A stretch of 64,000 nt of DNA from Pelobates cultripes (lineage: Eukaryota > Chordata > Amphibia > Anura > Pelobatidae): the NCBI GenBank assembly GCA_933207985.1, contig OW240913.1, forward strand, positions 263,615,112-263,679,111. Reading direction: 5' to 3'. Positions 44,188 through 56,702 of this stretch are shown piece by piece. The position numbers and the translations under genes are program-made. Position 1 is the first letter of the stretch, and every line of letters begins with the position of its first letter. The notes under the pieces were generated by a model. It was not told where the DNA came from. It did no database searches and saw only the letters and a program-made list of their open reading frames with translations.

Positions 44188-44930
44188 TTTCTCGGCTTAT
44201 TAGATATAGTTATTAGTATGCTTGCTTCAAATACTATTTTTCAAAGCTCACGGAAACCAGGAGAAATTTATAATGAATACGTTTGAAAACCTTTCAATAT
44301 GGCAACTTGCAGCTGTTTGCAATTTAATATCTCATTAACCCATTTAATCATAAATATGGGTTTTGTAATTGTATTTGCCAAAAAATTTGAACAGGTATAA
44401 ATGCGTTCTAAGAAATCCAGATTCTATGTTTTGTTTAGGTTATTGCGCTTTTTTAACCTTATCTGTCTTTTTATATTCTTTCTCCTTTTTCTTCTTCTTT
44501 TTTCCTTTCTTTTTCTCCCCTTCCTCTTTCCACCCTTTTCCTCCTTTTTCCTTCCTTCTTTTTTCTCTCTCTTTCTCTTTCCTTATTACTCCCCCCTTCC
44601 TTCCTCTACTTTTCCAGTCAAAATTTAGGAAGTGCACTTATCTTTTATTGTAGTTTGCTGTTATTGGTGCTTTGTCACTCCTCTCTTATCCTCCTCTCCG
44701 ATTTCTCTGCGTTCTCGTAATCCCCCTCAGCCCCCGTCCTCTAACATCCAGTAACAGCCTGAAGTGTTTGGTCACTGGTACTCCCCAGCCTGACAAGCAA
44801 GGCTGTTGCCGTCTCCTCAAGCAGCGTGGATCTTCACCGGCCACCCTTCCGCCATATCGCCCCTCCTCTCACACAGACATTCGAATGTGCCTACGTCATG
44901 ACGCCAACCTACCCGTGCACTTCTAACCAA
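44188..44930 (-). promoter_or_regulatory. L1 5' untranslated region / internal promoter region
   Basis: A pyrimidine-rich block (44460-44620 on plus) is followed by a CpG-containing outer block (44670-44930). The outer block includes GTCATGACGTAGG on the minus strand near 44895, a CRE/ATF-like word. L1 promoters normally lie here; activity is inferred. Confidence 0.5.
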
Positions 44931-44947
44931 TTTTTAAAGCTTTTTTT

Positions 44948-45055
44948 ATGTTTTAAGGGGGTGTGGAGGGGGGGTGGTATTAGCAATGCACAATAAAGCA
45001 TAAGACCAAAAAAGTAAACTGGCCTGGTTTGTATTCCTAACGATTTAGTGTTCCT
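44948..45055. mobile_element. Right part of the TTAA-type MITE split by the L1
   Basis: Ends TTTAGTGTTCCT with TTAA at 45056-45059. It continues the sequence broken at 29419. Confidence 0.65.
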
Positions 45056-45059
45056 TTAA

Positions 45060-46211
45060 TTCTCTCTCATAGAGAAAGGAAATATGAAAGGTGTAATTGA
45101 TTGACGAGTTTTCAGTCTTGGTAAATCATCCTCTGAGCTCCTCTACAAAATAATCACTTTCTGCTGTTATATAGTTAATTAACACTTTCCTAAAATGTGT
45201 CAACCAATGAGCAGAATACCAAGTAGTCATACATATACATCCAACTTATTTGGTATTTTGTGTTTATCAAAATATTATGTCTAATAGTTATTTTTTATTT
45301 GTTTACTTACAGTACCTCGTAATAAGGTTATAGACAGTCATCCACGGTGAGGTTACAAATTGAATTTCAAGAATGATCTCTTGTGCAACATTACAGTAAT
45401 TCCAAAATAGTTTCAATGATGTCACAAGTCATGTAACTGTTATGATCTTACTACCTACAGTTTATTTCACCAAAGGGAAATACACCAGTCACATTGGAAC
45501 TTATTTCCTTACTGAGATTGCTTCATGGGCACTGAGATGTTATCCCTCTCTGACTGAAAGCCAGTCCTGATTACAGAGCTATATATTTATATATGAGCAA
45601 GTAAAACTCATTGCTGCATAGATACATGTCCTTCCAAAATCTAGAAGAAAATCTTCATAGACATCTAGAGGCTATTATTGATTTTTATTATTGATTGATC
45701 AATTGTCAATCTATGCAACATGCCCTGAAATAGGGTGTTATGGGAAAAATATTAAATAGGTAAAGGAACTACAGCAACAAAAACCAATTAATTTCTGATG
45801 ATGTTTGGACATAGCTATTTAATTACCGGGCTCATGCCATTAGATGTGTCTTCTATACAAGTCTAGCTGGCACTCTTCAAAAGGTGAGTAATAGAAGTTC
45901 AATAAGTATGCTGTAATATGTGTTGCTTAGATTGTTACATTAATTGCACAGAAATTGGCCTTTTGTATTTTGTTCATGAAACTTGTTCTTTCTAGACACT
46001 TCATGACAAGGATCTAACCCCCTATGAGGGCAACTCATATAAGAACATGGCTGTCCTGGCATGGCAACTTCCATGAAGGAATAATTGTGAATTAAACCTT
46101 TGTTGTGCTGTTAATAACTAAAATGTTTTTGCACTTAATTTTTTGCTGTGCAATTCTAAAATGTAAAATACATTTAAAAAAAAAAAAAGTTTGATGTATT
46201 TTCCCAGGCAT
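45060..46211. other. Unassigned DNA
   Basis: No transposon end, repeat or coding signal recognised. Confidence 0.45.
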
Positions 46212-46215
46212 TTAA

Positions 46216-46616
46216 AGGACCACTATCGACACCCACACCACTTCAGCTCAATGAAGTGGTCTGGGTGCCAGGTCCATCTAGGGTTAATCCTGCAGCTGTA
46301 AGTTTTCAGAGAAACTGCTATGTTTACACTAGGGTTAATCCAGCCTCTAGTGGCCCTCTTATTGACAGCCGCTAAAGGGGGTTCTGGGCTTCTCACTGTG
46401 ATTTTCATTGAGAAATGCTTTCCTATGGACTGATTGAATGCGCGTGCGGCTCTTGCCGCACATGTGCATTCTGCATATGACGTCGGAAGAGGGAGGAGAG
46501 TAAGTAGGTGTTACTTACTCAGCCCAGCAGGAGTGGGACCCACAGAGAGTGGGAGGGACCCAAAGACCCTATAGTGCCAGGAAATTAGTTTGTTTTCCTG
46601 GAACTGTAGTGGGCCT
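46216..46616. mobile_element. TTAA-type MITE (Kolobok-like)
   Basis: AGGACCACTATCG and TGTAGTGGGCCT ends with TTAA at 46212-46215 and 46617-46620. The subterminal hairpin CCACTTCAGCTCAATGAAGTGG is at 46239-46260. Same family as 41551-41944. Confidence 0.88.
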
Positions 46617-47050
46617 TTAAAATACATAATCTGCCACATAAACTGTTTGTTTGTATTTTTGTTATTGAACATATTAACAAAATATTATAACATATATAGT
46701 AAGACAATACAGAAAAGAGAGTGCAAACCAAAAGTACACTGTGCATGAGTGTTGCCTCTAGCCCAACACATCAATTAATGATGCATTCTAAAGAACCAAA
46801 GTAGGGAAGCTTGCCTAAAGGTTAATAGCTTATGTACACCTATAATCTATCTCTTAATGGTTCATGCTCTTGCAGAACTTTTGACCCTTCCAGTCATAAT
46901 GTGTTCATATATATAGAAATGTATTTAGCCATGCAGTAGTAGGTTTTGGGGCTTGGGCGTGAGCTATAAGGCAGAGAGAGTAGCATAATGCATCTCTAAT
47001 TCTCATGGCTAGACGATGTGTTTCTGTACAGAGTTCAAATGAGGACTTAA

Positions 47051-47370
47051 AGGAACACTATAGCAGTGGGAATATAAAACTAAAACTGTATTCCTAACAC
47101 TAGTATGTCCTGTCCCTAATTTATTAGGTCCCTCCCTACCTGTGGTCATAAATGCTTATGCAAAGCGTGAGGAAGTCCAACATAATTTCATGGAGTTAAA
47201 AACCATTTCAGTCTTGGAAGAGGCTGCAAGAGATTGTATTAATACTGTAATGTAAACCTTGCAGTTTCTCTGAAACGGCAATATTTTACATTGCAAGGTT
47301 ATGGGAACAGGAATACTGTGCCCAGATCATTTCAATGAGATGAAGTGGTTTGGCTGCATATAGTGTTCCT
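47051..47370. mobile_element. TTAA-type MITE, second subfamily
   Basis: AGGAACACTATAG and CATATAGTGTTCCT ends; TTAA at 47047-47050 and TCAA (one change) at 47371-47374. Confidence 0.82.
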
Positions 47371-47456
47371 TCAATATTCAGATAAGAAACTTTGAAGTTT
47401 CTCTATTACTGATCAGTCACCCTATCACAGTGTATTCAGTGATATGGAGATCTTAA

Positions 47457-47769
47457 GAAACACTATAGGCACCCAGACCGCTTCATGTCAATGAAGTGGT
47501 TTGGGTGCCATGTTCCCCGTTATGCAGGAACGACAATATTTTCTATATTTTACTTTTCTATAGGAAAGCATTGGATGGACTGAGATCATTGATCTTTATG
47601 ATCTCAGCCAAAGAGGTGGACTCCCCTGACGAGACTGGGGCTCCTAGGAAAAAAAGGTAAGTAAAATAACTATTTTAACCTTGGCAGCACTTGCCTTGTC
47701 CCTAAACGCTGACTAGTGCACTATTGCTTTAGGAATACTTATTTGTGTTCACAACACTATAGTATTCCT
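47457..47769. mobile_element. TTAA-type MITE, third copy
   Basis: GAAACACTATAGG and CACTATAGTATTCCT ends; TTAA at 47453-47456 and 47770-47773. The CTTCATGTCAATGAAGTGG hairpin lies near the left end, and an AAAGGTAAGTA word lies at about 47647-47657. Confidence 0.82.
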
Positions 47770-47774
47770 TTAAA

Positions 47775-49265
47775 CCTTTGACGTCTCTTTTTTTTTTTAT
47801 TGTGGTTTTTATTTGTTTGTTTGCTTTTTCTTTCTTTTTTAAAGCTTTTGCTTCAGGCTGATCTAACAAATATTCTGAGTTAGCGGTAAATCGAGTGCAT
47901 TACAGTGGGAAATTACAGGAGGTTTAAAATGACCTGTAGCTTATATTTTTAACAGCTATATGAAACTGGTAATGCATTTATTTATTTAGAAAGTGTTTTC
48001 CTACGAAGAATAAATTGAGATTTCGCTCATTTTTTTAAAATATATCCTGGGACATGAAAAATATAATATGGTATGGAAGAATTGGTTTTGTTTGTCATAG
48101 AATGGAATGCAAGCTTTAAGCATTCATTACAAAACACTTAAGAAAAAAAAATCTGCCAAAACCAGGGGTCATGGTGCCAAGGTAAGTAAAGGAAAATACT
48201 TATTGGAAACACATGATGCACAGCTTATAAAATAAGGGTAAATAAAAATGTTTCTATATGTTACTTATGGGACACAATGCTGTTGCAGAAATATAGAAGA
48301 TCAATTTTAAAAACAGTATAGTGGCATAAAGATGGTCAAGTTCTTCTGTAAAGGAACCAAGTTTTTTGAAAATTCAAGACTGCATATAGGTATAGTGTCA
48401 CATACTTTAAACTAAAGGGTTATTCTCTCACTGATAATTTTTAACAAACTATTTTGGCTCAATTTATTAGTGCATTTAAAAAACAGTGTAAGCAAGAAAA
48501 AGATTTACACATGTCTGTCTTTTAAAAGATACATGAGATTTACTAGTCTGACTTGTGGTATAAGAAAATAATGTCAACATAGTAATTTTCCTGGGTAAAG
48601 ATGGGTAAAGCTTTCAAAATAGCAATGATATTAGACATGCCAGACCAGCCTTACGTTTATCCAATAGATTCTGCCAATCTGCCATAGCTACTATACCAAT
48701 GGTGATATTTCACCCAATAAGTCAATTTGGTGACTTAGTAGCAGGCAGATAAAGCGGCAACAGGGTTAGAATTAATTTCTAAGTTCATTTTAGTAGCGGT
48801 TGCCGCTAACTCCCTGTTATTAACTCTTTCCTGGCAGGGAAGGGGCTAACAGTGGGTAGAGAGGTTTTTTAAAAGGGGCTTGAGGGGAAGAGGTTAACAG
48901 TGGGTTGTGAGGTTGGCTGACAGGGGATGGATGTGAAGAGGTTAACAGTGGGGTGTGAGATTGACTGACAGGTGCTGGAGGGTAAGGTGCGAACAGTAGG
49001 TAGAGAGGTTGCCTGACACTTATTACTTGCATTACAGGGAGGGAGAGGAGCACATATTGGATGGCTGGGAACAGAGTGGAATATCAAAGAAAGGAGGAAG
49101 GGAAGGAGACAAGAATAAGACTGAATCAAAGCTATGAAGCAAAAAGAAACTAAAGAAGCTTAACTTTAGCTGCTTGGAGTATCCCTTAAATGTGCATTGA
49201 TGTTGTACTTTTAGTTAGACAATATAAAATATTGCTATTCTCATTAAAGCTATTCAACATTAAAA
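47775..49265. other. Unassigned DNA with a short tandem array
   Basis: Apart from the 48-bp repeats at 48830-49020 nothing is recognised. The minus-strand frames of 77 and 86 codons there read through the tandem array and are not called genes. Confidence 0.45.
48830..49020. repeat. 48-bp tandem repeat, about 4 units
   Basis: The word AGGTTAACAGTGGG or close variants recurs near 48844, 48891, 48939 and 48987. Units diverge by 10-20% by eye. Confidence 0.85.
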
Positions 49266-49270
49266 TATGG

Positions 49271-50426
49271 TGTAGCGGACACCTGGTAACCCGACCGCTA
49301 ACACCTTCCTCCAGCCACTCAGGAACCACTTATAGTATTAAGAGACTCATTTCCCCCCAATAACTGGACAAGATACAGCTCTGGAGGTACAACACTGACA
49401 ATGTTTTAGTGGTACAGCTTTACTTTATACACAGACCCCCGCAAAGGGTCTCCATACTATTCAGTACAAATTCCTCAGTCCCAGGCTGGAGGGGGATGGT
49501 TTACAGAAAATCATTTCCTGCTCTGGAAGTTATCAACAACACAAATTTTACAAATAGGACACATTACATATATAGGAGAAACTTAGGGGGCTCCACACCC
49601 TGGGAAGGAAAAGGGGCACACATATACATACCTGGATAGCCCCGGTTCCCAGCAAGGATCCCTGCAAATAGCGGGGCTATCGGATGTACAGAGCCTGAGG
49701 AATCATCGTATAAAATCTGAGTCTCGAGGCTCTGCACATCCCCGCAATTAGTTCCACAGGGTTGCTTGGTTTAGTCCGGTGAATTCCAATTTGCACCTAA
49801 ACCAAGCAATAGCCAATCCGGAGCTCGGGGAAGGGAGGTGTTTCGCCGGCCAATCGGGAGAAATTGTGCAAACCAATTTGAAAGGTAGCCCTTCTCCTAG
49901 GCCGTCAGAGACTTCCAGGTGGCCAGCGGGGACTCTGCGGCTGTGAGGCCGACTGACAGTTCCAGGGATTCTCTGCTGGACTTGCGTCTCTCTCTCCGTT
50001 GGATATCTCCACGCAGGAAGCACCGGAGAGAACGTTCCTTGCGTAACCACTAGCCCAGATAGTGATTAGGCTCTTTTAGGATGAGTTAGGGCGATCCAAA
50101 CTGCCAGTACCCCAAAATTGTCCTCACCAACCTCAGGGACCCATTCATGGAGTCCCGTTGCGAAGACCCCGCAAGGGGTCCCCCTGGATGGCATTCGTCT
50201 ATACGAAATGGCGGCCACCCAGGGGAGCACTCATTAATGACTTCCCTTGCAATTATGTTGCAGGTGCGAACATTCTGATTTATTTGGTGGGAACATCCTA
50301 ATGAGGTACCGGGTGGTCCTTGTTCGGGAGACAAATGGGTTTCGTTCGTATGAGCGGTAAACAGAGCATATTACACGAAATATACAGGGAGACAAAAGAG
50401 GAAAACACACAAATAGACACCGGGCA
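49271..50426 (-). mobile_element. Gypsy-type solo LTR C
   Basis: Plus-strand ends TGTAGCGGACACC and ...GACACCGGGCA, 1,156 bp, flanked by TATGG at 49266-49270 and 50427-50431. Read on the minus strand it has GTTATTGGGGGGAAATG near 49360 and ends GTGTCCGCTACA, like solo LTR D. The short frames inside have no domain. Confidence 0.85.
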
Positions 50427-50525
50427 TATGGGGATATGGCACTTTGTTGGCATTTTGTCACTTATGGTATTTCATAACAGTCATAAAAACAATGCAAAAT
50501 AAACATGCTCTTAAAATTCAATTAA

Positions 50526-52640
50526 ACCCTAGAGGACTGGACTGTTTTTGCGATGTTGTACATTTGCGACCAGGCATATTTTTACACTTTTGTGGTGTTT
50601 GTGTTTGGCTGTAATTTTCTGCTCTCTCATTTACTGTTCCCATACAAATTATATATAGTTTTTTTCAGGACAAAATGGGCTTTCTTTAAATACCATTATT
50701 TATATAATCTCTTGTATTTTAATTTAAAAAAAATAAAAAGATATAATGAAAAATTTAAAAAAATACTTGTGTTTTTAATTTTACTTGAAAAATCTTTTAC
50801 TAATCTACAAAAGCGAATTAAAAAAACTGCTAAATAGATTCAAAATTTTGTCCTGAGTTTAAAAATACCCAGTGTTTACGTGCTTTTTTGCTTTTTTTGC
50901 ATGTTATAGGGCTATAGGTACAAGTAGGATATTGTGGTTTCAAACATTTTTAAAATTTATCAATAGTGACATTGTAACACTATTATCTGTCATAAATCTC
51001 TAAATAACACCCCACATGTACATATTTTTTTAAAAGTAGACAACCCAGAGTATTCAATATGGGGTATGTCCAGTCTTTTTTAGTAGCCACTTAGTCGAAA
51101 ACACTGGCCAAAGTAAGCATTCATATTTGTTTGTGTGTGAAAAAAGTAAAAAAACTAAATTGAACGCTAATTTTGGCCAGTGTTTGTGACAAGTGGTTAC
51201 TAAAAAAGACTGGACATACCCCATTTGCAATACCTTGGGTTGTCTTCTTTTGCAAATGGTATGCCATCATGGGGGTAATTCTCATTCCTGGGCTACCATA
51301 CGCTCTCAAAGGCAACGTAACCAACCTGGCCATTTTCAATGTAAAAATATTTGACCCATATATTTGACCCTGTAACTTTCAAAAATACTATAAAACCTGT
51401 ACATGGGGGGTACTGTTTTACTCGGGAGACATCGCTGAACACAAATATTAGTGTTTAAAAACTGGAAAACGTATCACAACAATTATATCATCAGTAAAAG
51501 TGCTATTTGTGTGTGAAAAATGCAAAAAAACGTCACTTTCACTGACAATATCATCGCGGTGATATGTTTTACTGTTTTGAATCACTAATATTTGTGTTCA
51601 GCGAAGTCTCCTGAGTAAAACAGTACCCCCCATTTACAGGTTTTTGGGTGTCGTAGAATGTTACAGGGTAAAATACAGTGCTAGCAAATTAAATTCTCTG
51701 GACTTTTGGCCTGGGTTGGCAGGCAGGTCCCTCAAATTGCAATCAATAGAATTACTTAATTATGTAAAAATATTACATAAATACGCACCCAGAATTTAAA
51801 TATATATGCATATTTATATATTTGAAGTCTACGTGTATATTTAAATAATTATTTATGTAATTTTGTATATGGACATATGTATATTTTGTATTATTTTTAT
51901 TTATTTATATATACATAGATATATATACAAATTCATTCTAAGTGTATTTTGATATATATATATATATATATGTAAATTTTAAAATACAGTTAGAATAAAA
52001 TTTCATATAGATATATTTTTTTCAATTTTTATTATTATTTAAAAAAAATAATTTAATTTAAATTACTTATTATTTATATTTTATAATAATATATATATAC
52101 AATATATATCGTTTTTATATATATATATTATATATATATACGTGTGTAATTTAATTATAAGTGTATTTTTATATTAATATAAGTACATATTAATATAAAA
52201 ATACACTTAGTATGACATTATATATATATGATATATGTCTATATATTATATTGATATAATATATGTCTCTATATCATATATGTATACACATATATAATTT
52301 TTTAAATTTTTTATTAACACTAACTTTATTTTTTTTACACATGCAGGGAGACTGTCTGTCAGCACAGACAGTCCCCCTGCAGGCAGACACATGGACACCT
52401 ATTGTGACCATGTGATCGCTGTGTTAAGCGATCACATGGCTCCTGGGGTCCTAATTCAGTGTGGGGAGACTGTCTTGGATGCAGGCAGTCTCCCCACACC
52501 GGGAGCAACGCTGATCACCGCCGGGGGAACGACGGCAATCAGGTAAGTAACTAGGACCGTTAGGACGGTTCAGGACCGTCATAGGTCGGCAATGGGAAAA
52601 TGCCGATGACGGTACTGAACCGTCCTCGGTCCTTAAGGGG
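50526..52640 (-). mobile_element. piggyBac-derived non-autonomous element, 2.1 kb, second copy
   Basis: TTAA at 50522-50525 and 52641-52644; right end GTCCTTAAGGGG, left end slightly decayed (ACCCTAGAGGAC). Collinear with 36816-38909: inverted repeats at about 51040-51240 and 51395-51650, an AT-rich tract at 51780-52315, and CAGGTAAGTA at 52540-52549. There is no transposase. Confidence 0.9.
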
Positions 52641-52644
52641 TTAA

Positions 52645-53094
52645 TGTCAATATGTTGAGTACCATGCCAGGAACATTACTGTTTCTACAGACAGAATAAC
52701 AGTACTGCCTTGGTACTAAATAAACATTGCAGAACATATAATTTTGCCTACCAAGATCCCTTAGTATTGTGGATACTGATTCCTCTTGTAACATTCTCAC
52801 AGTAATTGTAAGTAAAAGAGAAATTTTGAGCCTGAACTCTGTCCAACACGGGTCCAAAAGAGACTCATCTTCAATAGCAAACTATCAGATGCAGAGGTCC
52901 TGAGTTATACAGTAAACAAAGTGGCTCGAAGTCTCCCCCTTACTTACTTAAACCTCAATTTAATATTGTTGGATAAGCTTTCAAAATGATTTAACATTTT
53001 TGGATAAACTTTTTAAATAATTTGTTCAACATTTTAAAATATCAAAATGAGAGCATATATAAAAAATGTAATAATATATCAAAACGTTTTACAA
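52645..53094. other. Left flank of the second LINE, with inverted-repeat arm
   Basis: TAATATTGTTGGATAAGCTT and the following 20 bases (52961-53001) recur in inverted form at 60821-60859 beyond the LINE. The two flanks may be halves of one palindromic element split by the LINE. Confidence 0.5.
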
Positions 53095-53708
53095 CTTTTT
53101 AATTTTTTTTATTTTTTGGGCAAGAAATAACTTAACAAAGTGATACAGGAAACATGCATTCACTGTTCAAATGGTACACCAATGAGAAGGTATTGATACA
53201 TGACATCATGTGCTGCGTTTAAGCCAAAGTAGGCAACTTAACAGTATGTCTATAATGCATGCCATAAGCATTTTCACCCACTCTGTTAACTGTACACTTA
53301 ATAAATACAAGAAGTTGTTTTGTTTTTGTTTTTTTAAATTTAGTTGAGAAAAGAAGAAAGAAAAGATAGGCTTGTAAAAGATAGGCTTGTCTGATAAAAA
53401 GATGTCTGAGCTCTGCGGAGATTGCCAAATAAATGCTCATTACCCATATATTATGCGTACACCCCCTCTTTGAATAGCTTTTTTAGGTAAACCTATTGAT
53501 GAGTCCCGAGGTCTAGCCCGGGATGGAAACTCTCAGAAAACAGCTGATAGTGAGCCAACATGAGGGAAGTGAAGAAGAAGAGGATAGTATGGTAAGTAGA
53601 GGTCACTTGCTAGGGAAGGGGCGGCGGAGGCCACGAGGGGAAGGGAGAGGGGGCACACCAGCTGTCACCTTTACTATGTTCCCCACCGCTCTTCACCAGC
53701 TCTCTTCT

Positions 53709-54179
53709 TCAGTTTACAAAGTCACTTGAGTTCCAGGGTTCCCATATATTCTCAAACTTGTGTAATATGTTTCTCACCTGGACTGTCAGTTTATCCATCA
53801 GACAATTGTCCTTATCGTTATTAAGGACTTGAGATATGGAAGAAACGCCAAGCTGTAGCCAAATCTGGGCTATTTCCCAACTGGTCGCTAATGTGACCTT
53901 CTGAAGCAAAGTTTGCTCTGCTTGAGTCCACCCATCTAATGACCTAATCAGGAGGCACACCCATCGGGTTAGGCCTGGCTGTCTATTAAAAGGTTTTTCT
54001 AAAACGTCTCCCACTGCGGACCAGAGTGGTCTTATCTGTGGGCATTCCCACCACATATGTAGGTACATGCCTTTGAGGCCGCAGCCCCTCCAGCACAAGT
54101 CGGTTGGAGTCTGTTTCATGCAATAGAGTTTTACCGGGGAAGTATACCATCTAAACAACCATCTTGCAACGTTATGCAT
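53709..54179 (-). pseudogene. LINE ORF2 C-terminal domain
   Basis: A 156-codon frame, RWLFRWYTSPVKLYCMK, then CWRGCGLKGMYLHMWWECP, the Cys/His motif at the end of L1-type ORF2, then an amphipathic tail ending at the natural stop. It is in line with RT remnants to the right but separated from them by stops near 54180-54560. Confidence 0.8.
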
Positions 54180-56236
54180 ATGGAGGAAGAAGCAGCCGCC
54201 TACCAGATATCTTGCCAGTCGATGCCCTCCAGAACCTTTCCCAAGGTTATGAGACCTCTCTGGGGGGTTTTATCAGACACAGCCTCTCATAAAAGGTCAA
54301 ATTTCTGTGAGCAGCCTCCTTGACGCATGTTTGCTTTGCGAAGTCTCTAATCTGTAAGTATCAAAAAAATTTATAGACAGAGTAAGTCTAGTACTCACCT
54401 TAAGAGTATCAAAGGACACTGTCCCCCTTCATATTAATGACAAAATCTCTGAAGGCCTGACCGCTATATTTTTGAAGTCTCGGGCTGACATAACCGGAGG
54501 GAACACCTGGTTCCTTAGAAGTAGAGTGATTGGGGATGGGGAAGAAGAAAAGCCAAATTTATAAGCTGTTGCATCCCTGTCTGAGGGAATTGAGTATGGC
54601 CGGGCAAGTGGACCGCAGTATTACTCTGCTATGTATAGGCACCCATATGTAGTATTGTGGGAGGTCTGCACCCGTCATTAAAGATTCCAAATCAACCCAT
54701 TTCCTAACATCCATCTGTATCTGAGTAAGCTGTGCAGCCAAATAATAGTAGTAAAGATGAGGTAGACCCAGTCCTCCCCTCGTTTTAGGGCGGTAGATGA
54801 CATTTCTAGACACCCTGTGCATCCTGTTCTGCCAAATGAACGACCCAATAGCCTTTTGTACGGGTGCCAAGTCAGTTTTTGTAATCTTAATCAGGAGGGC
54901 CTGGAACAGGAATAAAATATGCGGCAATATGTTCATCTTTCGGAGTGAACACGGCCGATCCACGAGATTGGTTTATCCATCCAATTTTCCATATCTCTAA
55001 TCAATGTTTTTAATAAAGGTCTATAATTAATTTTGTATAATTTAGAGTGGTCAGCTGTTAAAGGAGTCCCTAGATACTTGAGGGAACGCTGTGTTATAGG
55101 TGGATTGGATGTGTGTCGAGTCGGCCACAAACACCTCCATTGGAGGGCGCTAGATTTATTCATGTTCGCTTTATAGCCTGAGATGGTACCATACATAGCT
55201 AGTAGCTCCGGGAGGGATTCCATAGACCCCACGGGGTTGTTAAGTCATAACTGGACATCATTTGCGTAAGCAGAAACCAGAAACAGTTTTCCCCCCACGA
55301 GACCCCGTGAATTTCCGGATGTTCGCGGATAGCTTGTAGAAGGGGTTCCAGAGACAATACAAATAGCAGAGGGGAGAGTGGGCATCCCTGCCACGTGCCA
55401 TTTCTGAACCTGAAGGGTACAGTAGGGGCACCTGCGATTCAAACCTGTGCGATCACATTGCTGTACATAGCTAATTCAGATCATGATGAGATAAGATAGG
55501 AGAAAATCAGAAAGGTAAGAAGGCCAAAAATAGGGCCATTTGACCCTATCAAAATCCTGTCTGGCATCAAGAGAAACTAGTAAGGAAGGAGTCTTGACGG
55601 TAACTTGTCTCCAAATCAGGCCCAGGTATGAAAACCACTTGATCGGCATTTGATTCAGAAGGGGTTCAGCCTGTCTGCTTGAACCTTGGTATCAGGATTA
55701 TCGTAGCCATGGACATTTCCCTATCTGGGATTCCGCCCTCCCTAAACTTGTTAAAGAGCAATTTAAGCCTAGGGGTCAGATCTTCATGAAATACTTTATA
55801 ATAGCCGCCATTAAATCCGTCCGGACCAGGAGCCTTGTTCTCTTGTAGGTTTGAGATCACTTTATCGATTTCCTCACTAGTTATCCTTTTGCTAAATATC
55901 TCTACAGTTGCTAGGTGTAGTTTAGGTCATTTTAATTTAGAAAGAAAAGCGCCAACAAGACGGTCATCGTCACAGAGGGGGGTCCTGCCCTGTGGAGTGT
56001 GATTGTACAAATCTTAATAGAACTCTGTAAATATTGCAGCAATATCCTTCGAATAGTTTTTTTAATGTTCTGTCCCTATGTCTAATACTCATTAAGTGTG
56101 TCCGTCTCTGTTGTGGGTGATCTCGCTAGGATCATATCCAATTTGTTGGCCTTCTTGTAGAAAGTCCTCTTGGACCATAAAATATTCCTGGCTGTGTCTT
56201 TCACTAGGAGGTCTCTAATAGATAGCCGCACCACTT
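54180..56236 (-). pseudogene. LINE reverse transcriptase, heavily degraded
   Basis: Pieces in several frames: NKAPGPDGFNGGYYKVF (about 55850-55800), the motif A/B region around 55560-55400 badly decayed, FLVSAYANDVQL with YAND at 55257-55268, then NKSSALQWRC and YLGTPLTADHSKLYKINYRP (55160-55040), and SFIWQNRMHRVSRN (about 54850). The catalytic box usually reads YADD; Asp to Asn here would abolish polymerase chemistry. Additional stops separate the pieces. Confidence 0.8.
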
Positions 56237-56702
56237 TTAGTTAAGGTAGGACATCCGTGGCACAGTTATGTCGTTTTTCCAGACCCCGCGTAGTGATTCC
56301 AATAGGGAGTGTAGCAGTTGTGTTTTGCGTTTATTTTTTACGGTCGCTAGCCGGATAAATGTTCCCCGAATAACCGCCTTCTGGGCAGCCCAAACCATAC
56401 ATGGTGTGAGTTCTCCCATATAATTTTTTAGAAAATATTCTTGCATTTCTTTGCGGATAGCCAAAACAATCGTACGGTTGTACAACAAAGATGCGTTCAG
56501 CTTCCAGGACCATGGCGAGGCTGTACACAGACTGCCTAACTTGAGGGATATATCAGCATGGTCCAACCAAGTGATTGATCCAATTGCAGAACCAACGACT
56601 TGGGCCAGACAGTGATTGTTAACTAGAAAATAATCTATTTGTAAATACAAGTCATGGGGTGCCTAATTGAAAGTATAGTTCACTTCATTGGGGTGATGTG
56701 CC
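56237..56702 (-). pseudogene. LINE endonuclease C-terminus and linker
   Basis: After the LTR the minus-strand frame reads DLYLQIDYFLVNNHCL, TWLDHADISLKL (the DH motif near the end of the endonuclease) and a helical linker (ILAIRKEMQEYFLKNYMGE-like) towards RT. It is the continuation of 57767-58330. Confidence 0.78.

Larger units (their letters stand above)
29421..44930 (-). mobile_element. Near full-length L1-type LINE, interrupted by four insertions
   Basis: Minus strand, from a CpG-containing 5' region (about 44930-44250) through ORF1 (44187-43166), endonuclease (about 42160-40970), reverse transcriptase (40230-38914), the ORF2 C-terminus (36811-35358), a 3' untranslated region and an A-rich tail (T-rich on plus, 29413-29442). 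The 17-bp flanks TTTTAAAAGCTTTTTTT (29403-29419) and TTTTTAAAGCTTTTTTT (44931-44947) differ at one base. Insertions: piggyBac 29636-35145, piggyBac derivative 36816-38909, solo LTR 40232-40789, MITE 41551-41944. Without them the L1 is about 6.9 kb. It carries stops and frameshifts. Confidence 0.82.

Noticed and set aside
44369..44653. Phe/Ser-rich frame resembling membrane segments
   Set aside because: It is the antisense of the purine-rich 5' region of the minus-strand L1.
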